Origin: Paraburkholderia aspalathi
GTDB taxonomy: Bacteria > Pseudomonadota > Gammaproteobacteria > Burkholderiales > Burkholderiaceae
Length of the DNA stretch: 46,840 nucleotides
Direction: 5' to 3'
Assembly (NCBI RefSeq): GCF_900116445.1
Contig: NZ_FPBH01000049.1
Location: 1-46,840, forward strand
A program made the position numbers and the translations under genes. Within the stretch, counting starts at the first letter, position 1, and the number at the start of each line of letters is the position of its first letter. Shown in pieces: positions 1 through 8,205 of this stretch. Below the pieces are notes generated by a model. That model saw only the letters and a list, made by a program, of their open reading frames with translations, made no database searches and had not been told where the DNA came from.

Positions 1-47
1 TGATAGTGCGGATTCCCGTGTGAAAGTAGGTAATCGTCAGGCTCCCC
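1..47 (+). rRNA. rrf: 5S ribosomal RNA, 3' end (partial)
   Basis: The first ~47 bases match the conserved 3' third of betaproteobacterial 5S rRNA, including the GATAGTGCGGATTCCCGTG helix region and the closing GTCAGGCTCCCC. The 5' part lies outside the window. It implies that an rRNA operon ends here, and a terminator follows at once. Confidence 0.85.
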
Positions 48-57
48 AGCATGACCA

Positions 58-86
58 GAAATCCCACCCTAAAAGGTGGGGTTTCT
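58..86 (+). terminator. Rho-independent terminator of the rRNA operon
   Basis: A CCCACC / GGTGGG stem with a short CTAAAA loop, extended by AAA/TTT pairing, is followed by a T-rich tract. It sits 11 bases after the 5S end, as expected for the last terminator of an rRNA operon. Confidence 0.8.
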
Positions 87-236
87 GCGTTTACGCGGCA
101 AAAACGTGGACGCAGAAAACATCGCCGCGGTGAGACTTTGCCCGAAGCGCTCCGGTTCTTCTGGTCTCACCCCTATCCGTAATGCCGCAAAATCGCCGAC
201 GGTACTCCCCTCACCGTCCTGCATCATCTCATCCGT

Positions 237-701
237 TTAAGCCCTTTTCCGCACCGGCGTCTGATACGACAAGCCTGCGGTGAAGCGGTCGAGCCGTTCA
301 CTGGCGTCGGTGATCGCCCAAAGGGGTGCGCTGTGCAGTTGCCGATCGTAGTTCGATGCGATTTCGGCGAAAAGCGCGAACCCTGCGCTGTCCAATCTCC
401 ACTCGCCGGTCTCACGGCCGATATCGAAAACCGCTGACACCGCTCTCTCCGCCGCACCGATCTGCTCGCCAGTCGTCGAGCCAAAACCCGATTCAGCCAG
501 AAAACCCGTCAACAGCATGACCTGGGTGAGCGTTTGCGCATCGCTCGTGCTGCCGGCACCCCGGCGCAAGGCGTCGAGCGCCAGATGCACGCGCAGGGCA
601 AGGTCGTCGGCGACCTGCCGGGCGATGGGCAACAGCATGGCTTTGTCATGCCGAGCACGTGCGGCGCCAGTCTTGCGGGAAAACGGAATAGGTTGTGCCA
701 T
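237..701 (-). CDS. Conserved hypothetical protein (154 aa)
   Basis: This 154-residue soluble, mostly helical protein has no signal peptide or membrane segment. It begins MAQPIPFSRKTGAARARHDK, a basic N-terminus, followed by alternating Leu/Ala-rich amphipathic helices (LALRVHLALDALRRG). Similar short proteins are common in Burkholderia genomes, where they are sometimes labelled 'Fis family regulator'. I see no convincing Fis helix-turn-helix here and give no function. It stands alone, pointing toward the rRNA operon, with no partner gene on the same strand nearby. The start is the first ATG of the frame and has only a weak ribosome binding site. Confidence 0.6.
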   Translation of the reverse strand: MAQPIPFSRKTGAARARHDKAMLLPIARQVADDLALRVHLALDALRRGAGSTSDAQTLTQVMLLTGFLAESGFGSTTGEQIGAAERAVSAVFDIGRETGEWRLDSAGFALFAEIASNYDRQLHSAPLWAITDASERLDRFTAGLSYQTPVRKRA

Positions 702-1098
702 GACGGTCCAGTGTTATGCCTGTGCAGATGCAATAACGGCGCGTACGGCAAAAGGTTGAGTCCTTATTAGGCGGCTATCACACCCCAATTCGGTCGTCGA
801 AAGCAGTGGAATGGCTGTCTTAAACCAATTGGCATAGACTGACCGGTGCACTCGAGCTTTCATCTCGATTGCACGGTTTTTCCGATTTCCCTTGTTTTGT
901 CGCAGCCTCGGATCGAACAGTCTCTGGAACTACCGGGTCCCGCATCATGGCAATTTCGGACATACCGGCCCTGCTTGGTCGTCGTGTCCCGGCGGTTTGG
1001 TCGACCGTGAACACGCTGTTAGTAAACTTCCGACCTAAGCCGAGCACATTCCGTTGTAGACGCCGCGCTACCCAGCCGCAGCATCTGTCAAATCGGCT
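702..1098. other. Intergenic stretch without a recognisable gene
   Basis: About 400 bases lie between the start of the small hypothetical gene and the 3' end of the GntR regulator. Short open frames exist but have no ribosome binding site, family resemblance or plausible composition. The segment presumably holds the promoter of the hypothetical gene. I see no strong hairpin or repeat. Confidence 0.5.
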
Positions 1099-1944
1099 TC
1101 ACTCCTGATCCGGCTCATCAACCGGCGCCACACTGCGCGCCCTCACGCGCCGGCGAATCTCCGAATCGAGAATCAGCCGGCCACGCAATTTGCCCTTCAT
1201 CCGTTTCACGTAGCGTGGCGCTTCGGTCATGTGGACCACCATCAACTCGCGCACCTTTTCCACATCGCGTTCACGCGCCGCTTTCGTGATCGCTTTGTGA
1301 ATCTTCACGTTGGCGAGACCAAAACGTTCATGTTCGACCTGCGGCGTGTCGTTACGAAACTCGATCAATTGCCGGATCATTTCGTTGATCAACTCGCAGC
1401 TGAAGCGCAGGAATGGATTGGGATTCGCCGCCGCGAGGATGTCGTGAAAATTGACGTCTTCCTGACGTTGCCGAACGATGTCCTGTCCGCCATGTGACGA
1501 AGCCGGCCGGTCGCAGCACGCAATGCTTGCTTCGAGCGCCTCGAAGTCCTGCTCCGTCAGATGCGGCACCGCACCCGCCGCTAGCTCCGGCTCCAGCAAT
1601 TTGCGCACGGTGTAAATGTCGTCGATCGATACATCCTTGAAGAACAGGTAATTCTGCAGGAGCTGTAGCGTGCGATCGAGCGGCACTTCAACCACCATGC
1701 CGCCGCCGCTTGGGCCCGTGGTCACCTTGATGAGACCTTGCACCTCGAGAGACTTCAGTGCCTCGCGAATCGTGCTCTTGCTCACCGAAAAGAGCTGCTG
1801 CAGTTCCACCTCGCGCGGCAGGCGGTCACCCGGTTTCAGGTCTTTCTCTGTGATGAGCCGCTTGATCTCTTCGGCGACCAGATCGCCACGCTTTTGCTGC
1901 TTGATCTCAATCGCGGCGCCAGCCTTGGCGCGGTCGATGGCCAT
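1099..1944 (-). CDS. FadR/GntR-family transcriptional regulator (FCD domain)
   Basis: A DNA-binding repressor of the FadR subfamily, predicted at 281 aa. Residues ~15-85 form the GntR winged helix (GDLVAEEIKRLITEKDLKPG, then VSKSTIREALKSLEVQGLI). Residues ~105-265 form the all-helical FCD ligand-binding domain, with its typical Asp and His residues (DVNFHDILAAANPNP, NVKIHKAITKA). The start at the ATG encoding MAIDRAKAG is preferred because a GGGAG box lies 8 bases upstream; an upstream in-frame ATG would add 35 residues of unlikely composition. The gene is divergent from the ABC transporter operon, whose promoter contains a perfect palindrome, so it is probably that operon's ligand-responsive repressor. 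Ligand unknown. Confidence 0.85.
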   Translation of the reverse strand: MAIDRAKAGAAIEIKQQKRGDLVAEEIKRLITEKDLKPGDRLPREVELQQLFSVSKSTIREALKSLEVQGLIKVTTGPSGGGMVVEVPLDRTLQLLQNYLFFKDVSIDDIYTVRKLLEPELAAGAVPHLTEQDFEALEASIACCDRPASSHGGQDIVRQRQEDVNFHDILAAANPNPFLRFSCELINEMIRQLIEFRNDTPQVEHERFGLANVKIHKAITKAARERDVEKVRELMVVHMTEAPRYVKRMKGKLRGRLILDSEIRRRVRARSVAPVDEPDQE

Positions 1945-2042
1945 TTTCGTTACTCCCAGTTTTGTCCTGCGCGCTTTTGACGGGCTGCCGGGCCCGTCAT
2001 GGCACGGAAAGCCGTGCCGCTGCCGCCAGGAATTTTGCCTTA

Positions 2043-2071
2043 TTGACACTCGAATTTATTGTACCTACGAT
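2043..2071 (+). promoter_or_regulatory. Predicted sigma-70 promoter of the ABC/amidase operon
   Basis: A perfect -35 box TTGACA is separated by 17 bases from a -10 box TACGAT (4 of 6 consensus). Transcription would start near 2078, just before the palindromic operator, and leave a ~140-nt leader before the first gene. Confidence 0.6.
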
Positions 2072-2081
2072 CGAGTCCAAC

Positions 2082-2101
2082 CTATTTATCATGATAAATA
2101 G
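2082..2101. promoter_or_regulatory. Perfect 20-bp palindrome, probable GntR operator
   Basis: CTATTTATCATGATAAATAG equals its own reverse complement over all 20 bases. It lies between the divergent regulator and ABC operon, immediately downstream of the predicted -10 box, where a bound dimer would block transcription. Palindromes are usual for FadR-type regulators. That the neighbouring GntR protein binds here is inferred from position. Confidence 0.6.
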
Positions 2102-2217
2102 AACAAAGCCGGTGTGGTGGAAAACTTCTCGGCGGCCAGCAGGCTTTCGTCGTCGTTCGCGCAGTCTTTCAGTTTCGCAGTCGGTCAGTGCGTGTCTCTT
2201 TCTTAAGGAGCGTCATT

Positions 2218-3426
2218 TTGAATCGCCGAAATATGTTGAAGCTGGCCGCGTTGTCGGCCGTTCCGGGGACGTTGGGCTCGCTAGTCGCGCGTAGCGCGTT
2301 CGCGCAGGCCGGCACCTTGCAGTTCGCCTGTCCGGTGCCGATGTCGGGCCCGTTCGCGGCGAACGGCAAGTATGCCGACCTCGGCATGAAGCTCGCTATC
2401 GAGCAGTACGGCAAGGTACTCGGTCAACCGCTTGCGTACACGGTGCTTGACACGGAAGGCAAACCCGCAACAGCCGTGCGCCGAGTGCAGGAAATCGCAC
2501 AGCAGAAGAATGCACGCTTCTTTGCCGGCGGTATTTTGTCATCCGAAGCATTGGCAATGGGCAAGGAAGTCCAGAAAGCTGGCGGCATCTTTATCACCAC
2601 TGCAGGCGCGGACGAAATCACCGGCAAGGACTGCAACGACGCGACTTTCCGCTGGTCCGTGCCGACTTACGGCGCGATCGAACAGACCGTGCGTCCGTTG
2701 ATCCAGATGATGCCGAAAGCCAAGCGCTGGTACACCATCACGCCGCAATACGTATTCGGCGATGGTTTGCTATCGGCGGCCAAGGCGATTTTCAAGGAGA
2801 AGGGCATTGAGCACGTGGGCAATAGCTACCACTCGCTCAACGAGAAGGAATTCAGCGGCTATCTGACGAATGCAGTCGCCGCGAAGCCTGACGTTCTGCT
2901 GATTCTCAACTTCGGTTCGCAATCGTCCGATACGTTGCGCCAGGCCGTGAGTTTCGGCATGAAGAACAATTGCACGATTCTGCTCGCGTGGGCTTCCGGG
3001 TTGGAGCAGTTCGAATCGCTCGGTGCTGACCTGTGCGAAGGCGTCTATTTTGGCGCACAGTATTGGCACGACATCGACTCGCCGCTCAATCGCGATCTCG
3101 TCAAACGCAGCAATGCCGCGTTCAAGGCCAATCCCAACTACAGTCTCGCAGGTTCTTACATCTGCACAAAGATCCTGCTCGACGGCATCGTGAAAGCGGG
3201 CACAGTCGATCCGAAGAAGGTGGTCGCAACGCTCGAGGGGATGAAGTACGACGGCTTGACCGGTCCGGAGGAAGTCCGCAAGGGCGACCATCAGGTGCTG
3301 AAGAACTACTATTTGTTGAAGGGCAAGGCGAAGAACAAGATGAAAAACGCCGACGACTACGCGGATATCGTGAGCTCCGGCCAGTCGTTCCTCCCGCTCG
3401 ACAAGACCGGCTGCAAGATGGCCTGA
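2218..3426 (+). CDS. ABC transporter substrate-binding protein (branched-chain amino acid/amide type, Tat-exported)
   Basis: The periplasmic receptor of the operon's importer, a type I fold (Peripla_BP_6, LivJ/AmiC/UrtA-like), 402 aa. I place the start at TTG because AAGGAG lies 7 bases upstream; the in-frame codon 30 bases earlier lacks such a site. From this start the N-terminus reads MNRRNMLKLAALSAVP, a twin-arginine motif with a hydrophobic stretch and AFAQA cleavage site, so export is probably by Tat. The mature part begins LQFACPVPMSGPFAANGKYA, the ligand-pocket opening usual in this family. It is followed by two permeases and two ATPases and ends with a hydrolase pair, which suggests an amide or ureido ligand. 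The exact ligand cannot be read from the sequence. Confidence 0.85.
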   Translation: MNRRNMLKLAALSAVPGTLGSLVARSAFAQAGTLQFACPVPMSGPFAANGKYADLGMKLAIEQYGKVLGQPLAYTVLDTEGKPATAVRRVQEIAQQKNARFFAGGILSSEALAMGKEVQKAGGIFITTAGADEITGKDCNDATFRWSVPTYGAIEQTVRPLIQMMPKAKRWYTITPQYVFGDGLLSAAKAIFKEKGIEHVGNSYHSLNEKEFSGYLTNAVAAKPDVLLILNFGSQSSDTLRQAVSFGMKNNCTILLAWASGLEQFESLGADLCEGVYFGAQYWHDIDSPLNRDLVKRSNAAFKANPNYSLAGSYICTKILLDGIVKAGTVDPKKVVATLEGMKYDGLTGPEEVRKGDHQVLKNYYLLKGKAKNKMKNADDYADIVSSGQSFLPLDKTGCKMA

Positions 3427-3498
3427 TGCATCAGCGCCGCAAGCAACGCGGCACGCTCATTAGCGAAACTCCATCGCTACACCCTTTAGACGGACGCC

Positions 3499-4359
3499 AT
3501 GAACGTTTATCTCCTGCAGATCGTCAACGGCATCGGAGTGGGAATGCTGTATTTCCTGCTCGCGGTCGGTTTGTCGATCGTGTTCGGCCTGCTGCGCTTC
3601 GTGAATTTCGCGCACGGCGCGTTCTATCTGCTCGGCGCGTACTTTTGCTATCAGGCCATGCAGTGGTCGATGAATTTCTGGACCGCACTCGTCGTCGTAC
3701 CGATCGTCGTCGGTGCGCTTGCGTGGATCGTCGAGAAGCTGATTCTGCGGCACGTCTACGCGCAACAGCATGAGTTTCATATTCTGGTGACGGTCGGTCT
3801 CGCCCTCGTCGTGCAGGAATGTGCGATCCTGGTCTGGGGACCGCTCGGCGACAACGTACCGGTTCCCGACATGCTGAACGGCGTGGTGATCTGGGGCAGT
3901 TTCGTGTATCCGAAGTACCGCCTGTTTGTGATCGGCTTCACGGCTGTGCTGGCTGCGCTGTTGTGGTGGGTGCTGGAGGGTACACGGCTCGGTAGCGCGG
4001 TGCGCGCCGGCAGTGAATCGACGGAAATGGTGTCATTGCTCGGCATCAACGTGATGCGCGTTTTCAGCCTTGTGTTCGCGCTGGGCGCCGCCACTGCCGC
4101 TTTGGCCGGTGTGCTCGCCGCGCCGATTCGCGGCGTTGATCCGTTCATGGGCATCGAGGCGCTCAGCGTCGCGTTCGTCGTGGTGGTAGTCGGCGGAATG
4201 GGCAACTTTCTGGGCGCGCTGGTAGGCGGACTGCTGGTCGGCATCGTGCAGAGCGTGATGAGTACGCTGTGGCCGGAAGGCGCACGGCTGATGATTTATG
4301 TCGCGATGGCCGCCGTGCTGCTGCTACGGCCGAACGGCCTGCTTGGGAGAGCGGCATGA
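3499..4359 (+). CDS. ABC transporter permease, LivH type
   Basis: An inner-membrane permease of the branched-chain amino acid type (BPD_transp_2), 286 aa, about eight hydrophobic helices. It starts MNVYLLQIVNGIGVGMLYFL and shows the family's conserved GLLRFVNFAHGAFYLLGAY near the N-terminus. Near the C-terminus it has the glycine-rich VVVGGMGNFLGALVGGLLVG, which contacts the ATPase. It would pair with the next permease. Its stop codon overlaps the start of the second permease by ATGA, so the two are translationally coupled. Confidence 0.88.
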   Translation: MNVYLLQIVNGIGVGMLYFLLAVGLSIVFGLLRFVNFAHGAFYLLGAYFCYQAMQWSMNFWTALVVVPIVVGALAWIVEKLILRHVYAQQHEFHILVTVGLALVVQECAILVWGPLGDNVPVPDMLNGVVIWGSFVYPKYRLFVIGFTAVLAALLWWVLEGTRLGSAVRAGSESTEMVSLLGINVMRVFSLVFALGAATAALAGVLAAPIRGVDPFMGIEALSVAFVVVVVGGMGNFLGALVGGLLVGIVQSVMSTLWPEGARLMIYVAMAAVLLLRPNGLLGRAA

Positions 4360-5423
4360 TCGATACCTCGAAACCTGCTGTTCATGATGCCTCTTCCCGG
4401 CCGGCTCAACGGAGCTTGAAGCATGCGTTGCATCGCTATCGCTTCCTGTTGCTTGCGTTACTGGTCGTGTGCGTATTGCCGCTGACGTTACGTTCCGGAT
4501 CGTTAGCCACAGAAGTACTCGTGTTCGCGCTCGCCGCGCTCGGTTGCAATCTGCTGCTCGGCCATACGGGTTTGCTCTCTTTCGGGCAGGGCATTTTCTT
4601 CGGACTCGGCAGCTATTGCGCGGGCCTCGTCCTGACCAAAACGGGCATGCCGATACCCGTGGCGCTGCTTGCCGCGATCGTGATCGGCGCGGCTGCCGCG
4701 GCGCTGGTCGGCTGGTTTTCGATTCGTCAACGCGGCACGTACTTCGTCATGTTGACGCTTGCATTCGGGCAGTTGTTCTACTTCCTCGCCTACACCACGC
4801 CCGATCTGACCGGAGGTGACAACGGCTTGCTCGACATCCCACGCCCGGCGCTGGGGTTATTCGGCAAGGCACTCTTACCGTTGACTTCGCCGTGGCAGTA
4901 CTACGCTTTCGTCGCCGTGCTGTTCCTCGTGGCGTTCTGGTTGCTGATGCGTGTCTCGCATTCGGTATTCGGCCGCACGTTGCTGGCGATCCGCGACAAC
5001 GAGGCGCGTGCGGCCGCAGTCGGCTATGACGTCAAACGCTTCAAGCTCATGGCGTTCGTGATCTCCGGCGCAGTGACGGGCCTCGCTGGCGCGTTGCACG
5101 CGCTGATGACCGGCATCGCGCCACTGTCCAATATCGATTACCACACGAGCGAGATGATTCTCGTGATGACGGTGATCGGTGGCACGGGCAATCTGTTCGC
5201 GTCGGTGCTGGGCGCGGCGTTCTATGTGCTGTTCGCCGACTGGTTGTCCACGCTATGGCCGCGCTGGCTGTTGCTGCTCGGCATCGTGCTGATCGCCGTT
5301 AGCCTTTTCATGCAGCGCGGGCTATGGGGCTTGGGCGAACGAATCTGGCAGGCGCTGCGGCGTAACTCATCCGCAGACGCTGACAACGATACTGGCAACC
5401 ACGCAACTGAGGAGCGCATATGA
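4356..5423 (+). CDS. ABC transporter permease, LivM type
   Basis: The second inner-membrane permease, 355 aa, with a ~30-residue polar N-terminal tail before the first helix. Diagnostic stretches are LGCNLLLGHTGLLSFGQGIF and the C-terminal MTVIGGTGNLFASVLGAAF. The internal motif SVFGRTLLAIRDNEARAAAV is the cytoplasmic coupling loop (EAA-like). The ATG chosen overlaps the previous stop as ATGA; a longer in-frame extension would run back through the preceding permease gene and is rejected. It forms the translocation pore with the LivH-type subunit. The next gene again overlaps by ATGA. Confidence 0.88.
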   Translation: MIDTSKPAVHDASSRPAQRSLKHALHRYRFLLLALLVVCVLPLTLRSGSLATEVLVFALAALGCNLLLGHTGLLSFGQGIFFGLGSYCAGLVLTKTGMPIPVALLAAIVIGAAAAALVGWFSIRQRGTYFVMLTLAFGQLFYFLAYTTPDLTGGDNGLLDIPRPALGLFGKALLPLTSPWQYYAFVAVLFLVAFWLLMRVSHSVFGRTLLAIRDNEARAAAVGYDVKRFKLMAFVISGAVTGLAGALHALMTGIAPLSNIDYHTSEMILVMTVIGGTGNLFASVLGAAFYVLFADWLSTLWPRWLLLLGIVLIAVSLFMQRGLWGLGERIWQALRRNSSADADNDTGNHATEERI

Positions 5424-6187
5424 CCGAAGCGATTCTGCAAGCGAGCGACGTGGTGAAGCGGTACGGCAAATTCACGGCGCTCTCCGAAGTCAATCTGCGC
5501 GTTATGCCACGTACCGTGCATTCGGTAATCGGTCCGAATGGCGCGGGCAAGACGACGCTGTTTCACGTGTTGACGGGTACGTTGCCCATCACCGACGGGA
5601 AGATCATCTTCGACGGTCATGACGTCACACATGAACCCGACCATAAACGCGTGCGCCGCGGCGTCGCGCGTTCGTTCCAGGTGACGAGCCTGTTCGCCAA
5701 TCTGAGCGTGCGCGAAAATCTGCGGCTTGCCGCGCAAGGTGTCGACGCGGTGCGTGCATTGAACGCATGGACGCCGCCGCATGGTGCACTCACTCACGCG
5801 GACACCGTTGACAGTGTGCTTGAACGCCTCGCATTGCAGCGCTTTAGCGAGGTGCCGGCGGGCGCGCTATCGCACGGCCAGCAGCGACGGCTTGAAGTCG
5901 GCATGGCGCTCGCAGCGCGGCCCAAGGCGATCTTTCTGGATGAGCCGACTTCCGGCATGGGCATCGACGACCTCGACGACATGAAGCAGTTGATCCGTGG
6001 CCTGCGTGACGATTACACCGTCGTGCTGATCGAACACAACATGGGCATCGTGATGGATATCTCCGACACGATCACCGTCATGCAACAAGGGCGCGTGCTG
6101 GTGGAAGGGCGCCCGGACGATATTCGCGGCGACGAGCGCGTACGCAGCGCTTATCTCGGCAACATGATTACCGGAGGCCGCGCATGA
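5420..6187 (+). CDS. ABC transporter ATPase, LivG type
   Basis: A cytoplasmic nucleotide-binding subunit, 255 aa. Walker A is GPNGAGKTT (~35-43). The signature is the LivG-like variant LSHGQQRRLEVGMALA, and Walker B is KAIFLDEPTSGM, followed by the His switch in VLIEHNM. The N-terminal half carries RSFQVTSLFANLSVRENLRL, typical of LivG rather than LivF. It would power uptake together with the next ATPase. Coupled by ATGA overlaps on both sides. Confidence 0.9.
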   Translation: MTEAILQASDVVKRYGKFTALSEVNLRVMPRTVHSVIGPNGAGKTTLFHVLTGTLPITDGKIIFDGHDVTHEPDHKRVRRGVARSFQVTSLFANLSVRENLRLAAQGVDAVRALNAWTPPHGALTHADTVDSVLERLALQRFSEVPAGALSHGQQRRLEVGMALAARPKAIFLDEPTSGMGIDDLDDMKQLIRGLRDDYTVVLIEHNMGIVMDISDTITVMQQGRVLVEGRPDDIRGDERVRSAYLGNMITGGRA

Positions 6188-6885
6188 TTCTCGACGTTCA
6201 GCAGATTCACGGCTTCTACGGCAAGAGCCACATCCTGCAAGGTGTCTCCTTGCAAATCAACGATGGTGAAACGGTCACGCTGTTGGGTCGTAACGGCGCA
6301 GGTAAGTCGACCACACTCAAGGCCATTGCCGGTGTTGTCACACCGCAGCGCGGTACGGTGATGTTCAACGGCACGACAATCAACGGCATGCCGCCGCACA
6401 AGATAGCTTCGCGAGGCGTGTGCTTCGTGCCCGAACATCGCGGCGTCTTTCGCCTGTTGACCGTCGAAGAAAACCTAAGGCTCGGCGCGCGCAAGGATTC
6501 GCCGTGGCAACTCGAAGACATCTACCGCATATTTCCACGGCTGAAAGAGCGGCGCACGAACGGTAGTGCACAACTCTCCGGCGGCGAACAACAGATGCTC
6601 GCGATCGGCCGTGCGTTGATGAATCATCCGCGACTGTTGATGCTCGACGAACCGGTTGAAGGCCTCGCGCCAGTGATCGTCGAAGAGATCGTCGCGCAAC
6701 TCAAGTTGATCCGTGAAGCGGGCGTCGCGATTCTGCTGGTTGAGCAGAACCTGGAAGTCTGCACACAACTCGCGGATCGCCACTACATCATCGAACAAGG
6801 TGTGATCGTCTACGAAGGCGACAACGCTTCCTTCGCCGCCGACGATTCGATCAAGGACCGTTATCTGGGCGTGGGCGTCGTCTAA
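6184..6885 (+). CDS. ABC transporter ATPase, LivF type
   Basis: The second nucleotide-binding subunit, 233 aa. Walker A is GRNGAGKST, the signature is LSGGEQQMLAIGRAL, Walker B is RLLMLDEPVEGLAP, and the His switch lies close to VAILLVEQNLEVC. The run RGVCFVPEHRGVFRLLTVEE is characteristic of LivF-type proteins. The start overlaps the LivG stop (ATGA). A 39-bp gap separates it from the amidase gene, probably still within one transcript. Confidence 0.9.
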   Translation: MILDVQQIHGFYGKSHILQGVSLQINDGETVTLLGRNGAGKSTTLKAIAGVVTPQRGTVMFNGTTINGMPPHKIASRGVCFVPEHRGVFRLLTVEENLRLGARKDSPWQLEDIYRIFPRLKERRTNGSAQLSGGEQQMLAIGRALMNHPRLLMLDEPVEGLAPVIVEEIVAQLKLIREAGVAILLVEQNLEVCTQLADRHYIIEQGVIVYEGDNASFAADDSIKDRYLGVGVV

Positions 6886-6924
6886 CGCCCACGCTGTCTT
6901 CATTACGAGTACGAGGAAGCATCG

Positions 6925-8205
6925 ATGCAAGTTCATGAATCAACAACCGTCGCGACGCTCGCTGATCTGCGTGTCGACGGTGCGCGGCTCTGGGACAGTC
7001 TCATGCAACTCGCGCAAATCGGCGCGACGGAAAAAGGCGGTGTATGCCGGCTCGCGTTGACTGACCTGGATCGCAAGGCGCGTGACCTCTTTATCGCGTG
7101 GGCAAAGGAGATTGGCTGCAGCGTGCGGATCGACGCGATCGGTAATATCTTCGTGCGTCGTGCGGGGTTGCGTGACGACCTGCCACCGGTGATGACCGGC
7201 AGCCACATCGATACGCAGCCCACAGGCGGCAAGTTCGACGGTAATTACGGCGTACTGGCTGGTCTTGAAGTGTTGCGCACATTGGCCGACGCCAACGTGC
7301 GGACGCTCGCACCGCTGGAGGTCGCGGTGTGGACCAATGAAGAGGGCTCGCGTTTCGTGCCGGTGATGATGGGTTCAGGCGTGTTCGCCGGTGCGTTCAC
7401 GTTGGAGCATGCGCTCGAACAACGCGATCGCGAGGGTATTTCGGTGCGCGACGCGCTCGCGTCAATCGGTTATGCGGGTGACAGTGGGAAGCCTCATGTA
7501 GTCGGCGCGTATTTCGAAGCGCATATCGAACAAGGGCCGGTGCTGGAGGCGCATGACACGACGATCGGCGTCGTACAGGGCGCGTTAGGTCAGCGCTGGT
7601 ACGACGTGACAGTGCACGGCATGGAAGCGCACGCCGGCCCTACACCGATGGAACTGCGCCGCGACGCATTGCTCGTTGCGGCCGATCTGATTCACGCGGT
7701 GAATCGCATTGCCCTCGATCACGCGCCGCATGGGCGCGGCACGGTCGGCTGGCTCAACGTGCATCCGAATTCGCGCAACGTGATTCCAGGCCGCGTGACC
7801 CTGACGGCCGATCTGCGGGCCGCTGACGATGCCTCGCTCACAGAGATGGATGCCGCACTACGCGCTGCCTGTGCGACCGCGGGTGAGAAGGCCGGCATCA
7901 CGGTCGACGTCGAACAAGTGGTGTATTTCCCGCCCCAACCGTTCGCGGCGGATCTGGTCGCCGCGGTTCAACAGGGCGCGGACACGCTCGGATTTTCGTC
8001 GATGGACGTCATCAGCGGCGCGGGCCACGACGCCGTTTATCTCGCACGCGTCGCGCCAGCAGCGATGATCTTCGTACCGTGCAAGGACGGCATCAGCCAC
8101 AACGAAATCGAAGACGCGCGCGCGGACCATCTGGAAGCCGGCTGCAACGTGCTATTGCAGGCGATGCTGAACGCCGCGCAAACGGCGGGGGGCACGGAAG
8201 CATGA
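6925..8205 (+). CDS. M20-type Zn-dependent amidase/carbamoylase (allantoate amidohydrolase or N-carbamoyl amino acid hydrolase family)
   Basis: A cytoplasmic dinuclear metal hydrolase, 426 aa, the usual length of the HyuC/AllC/AmaB family. Metal-binding positions are visible in order: TGSHIDTQPTGGKFDG (His and bridging Asp), WTNEEGSRF (Glu pair), AHIEQGPVLE (His), and near the C-terminus GAGHDAVYLA and DGISHNE (His). Members cleave C-N bonds of ureido or carbamoyl compounds. Located directly after an ABC importer, it probably acts on the imported substrate. Which compound (allantoate, N-carbamoyl amino acid, ureidopropionate) cannot be settled here. Its stop overlaps the next start as ATGA. 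Confidence 0.85.
   Translation: MQVHESTTVATLADLRVDGARLWDSLMQLAQIGATEKGGVCRLALTDLDRKARDLFIAWAKEIGCSVRIDAIGNIFVRRAGLRDDLPPVMTGSHIDTQPTGGKFDGNYGVLAGLEVLRTLADANVRTLAPLEVAVWTNEEGSRFVPVMMGSGVFAGAFTLEHALEQRDREGISVRDALASIGYAGDSGKPHVVGAYFEAHIEQGPVLEAHDTTIGVVQGALGQRWYDVTVHGMEAHAGPTPMELRRDALLVAADLIHAVNRIALDHAPHGRGTVGWLNVHPNSRNVIPGRVTLTADLRAADDASLTEMDAALRAACATAGEKAGITVDVEQVVYFPPQPFAADLVAAVQQGADTLGFSSMDVISGAGHDAVYLARVAPAAMIFVPCKDGISHNEIEDARADHLEAGCNVLLQAMLNAAQTAGGTEA

Noticed and set aside
820..1047. A 75-codon minus-strand open frame
   Set aside because: No ribosome binding site, no family resemblance, and composition typical of a chance frame in high-GC DNA.
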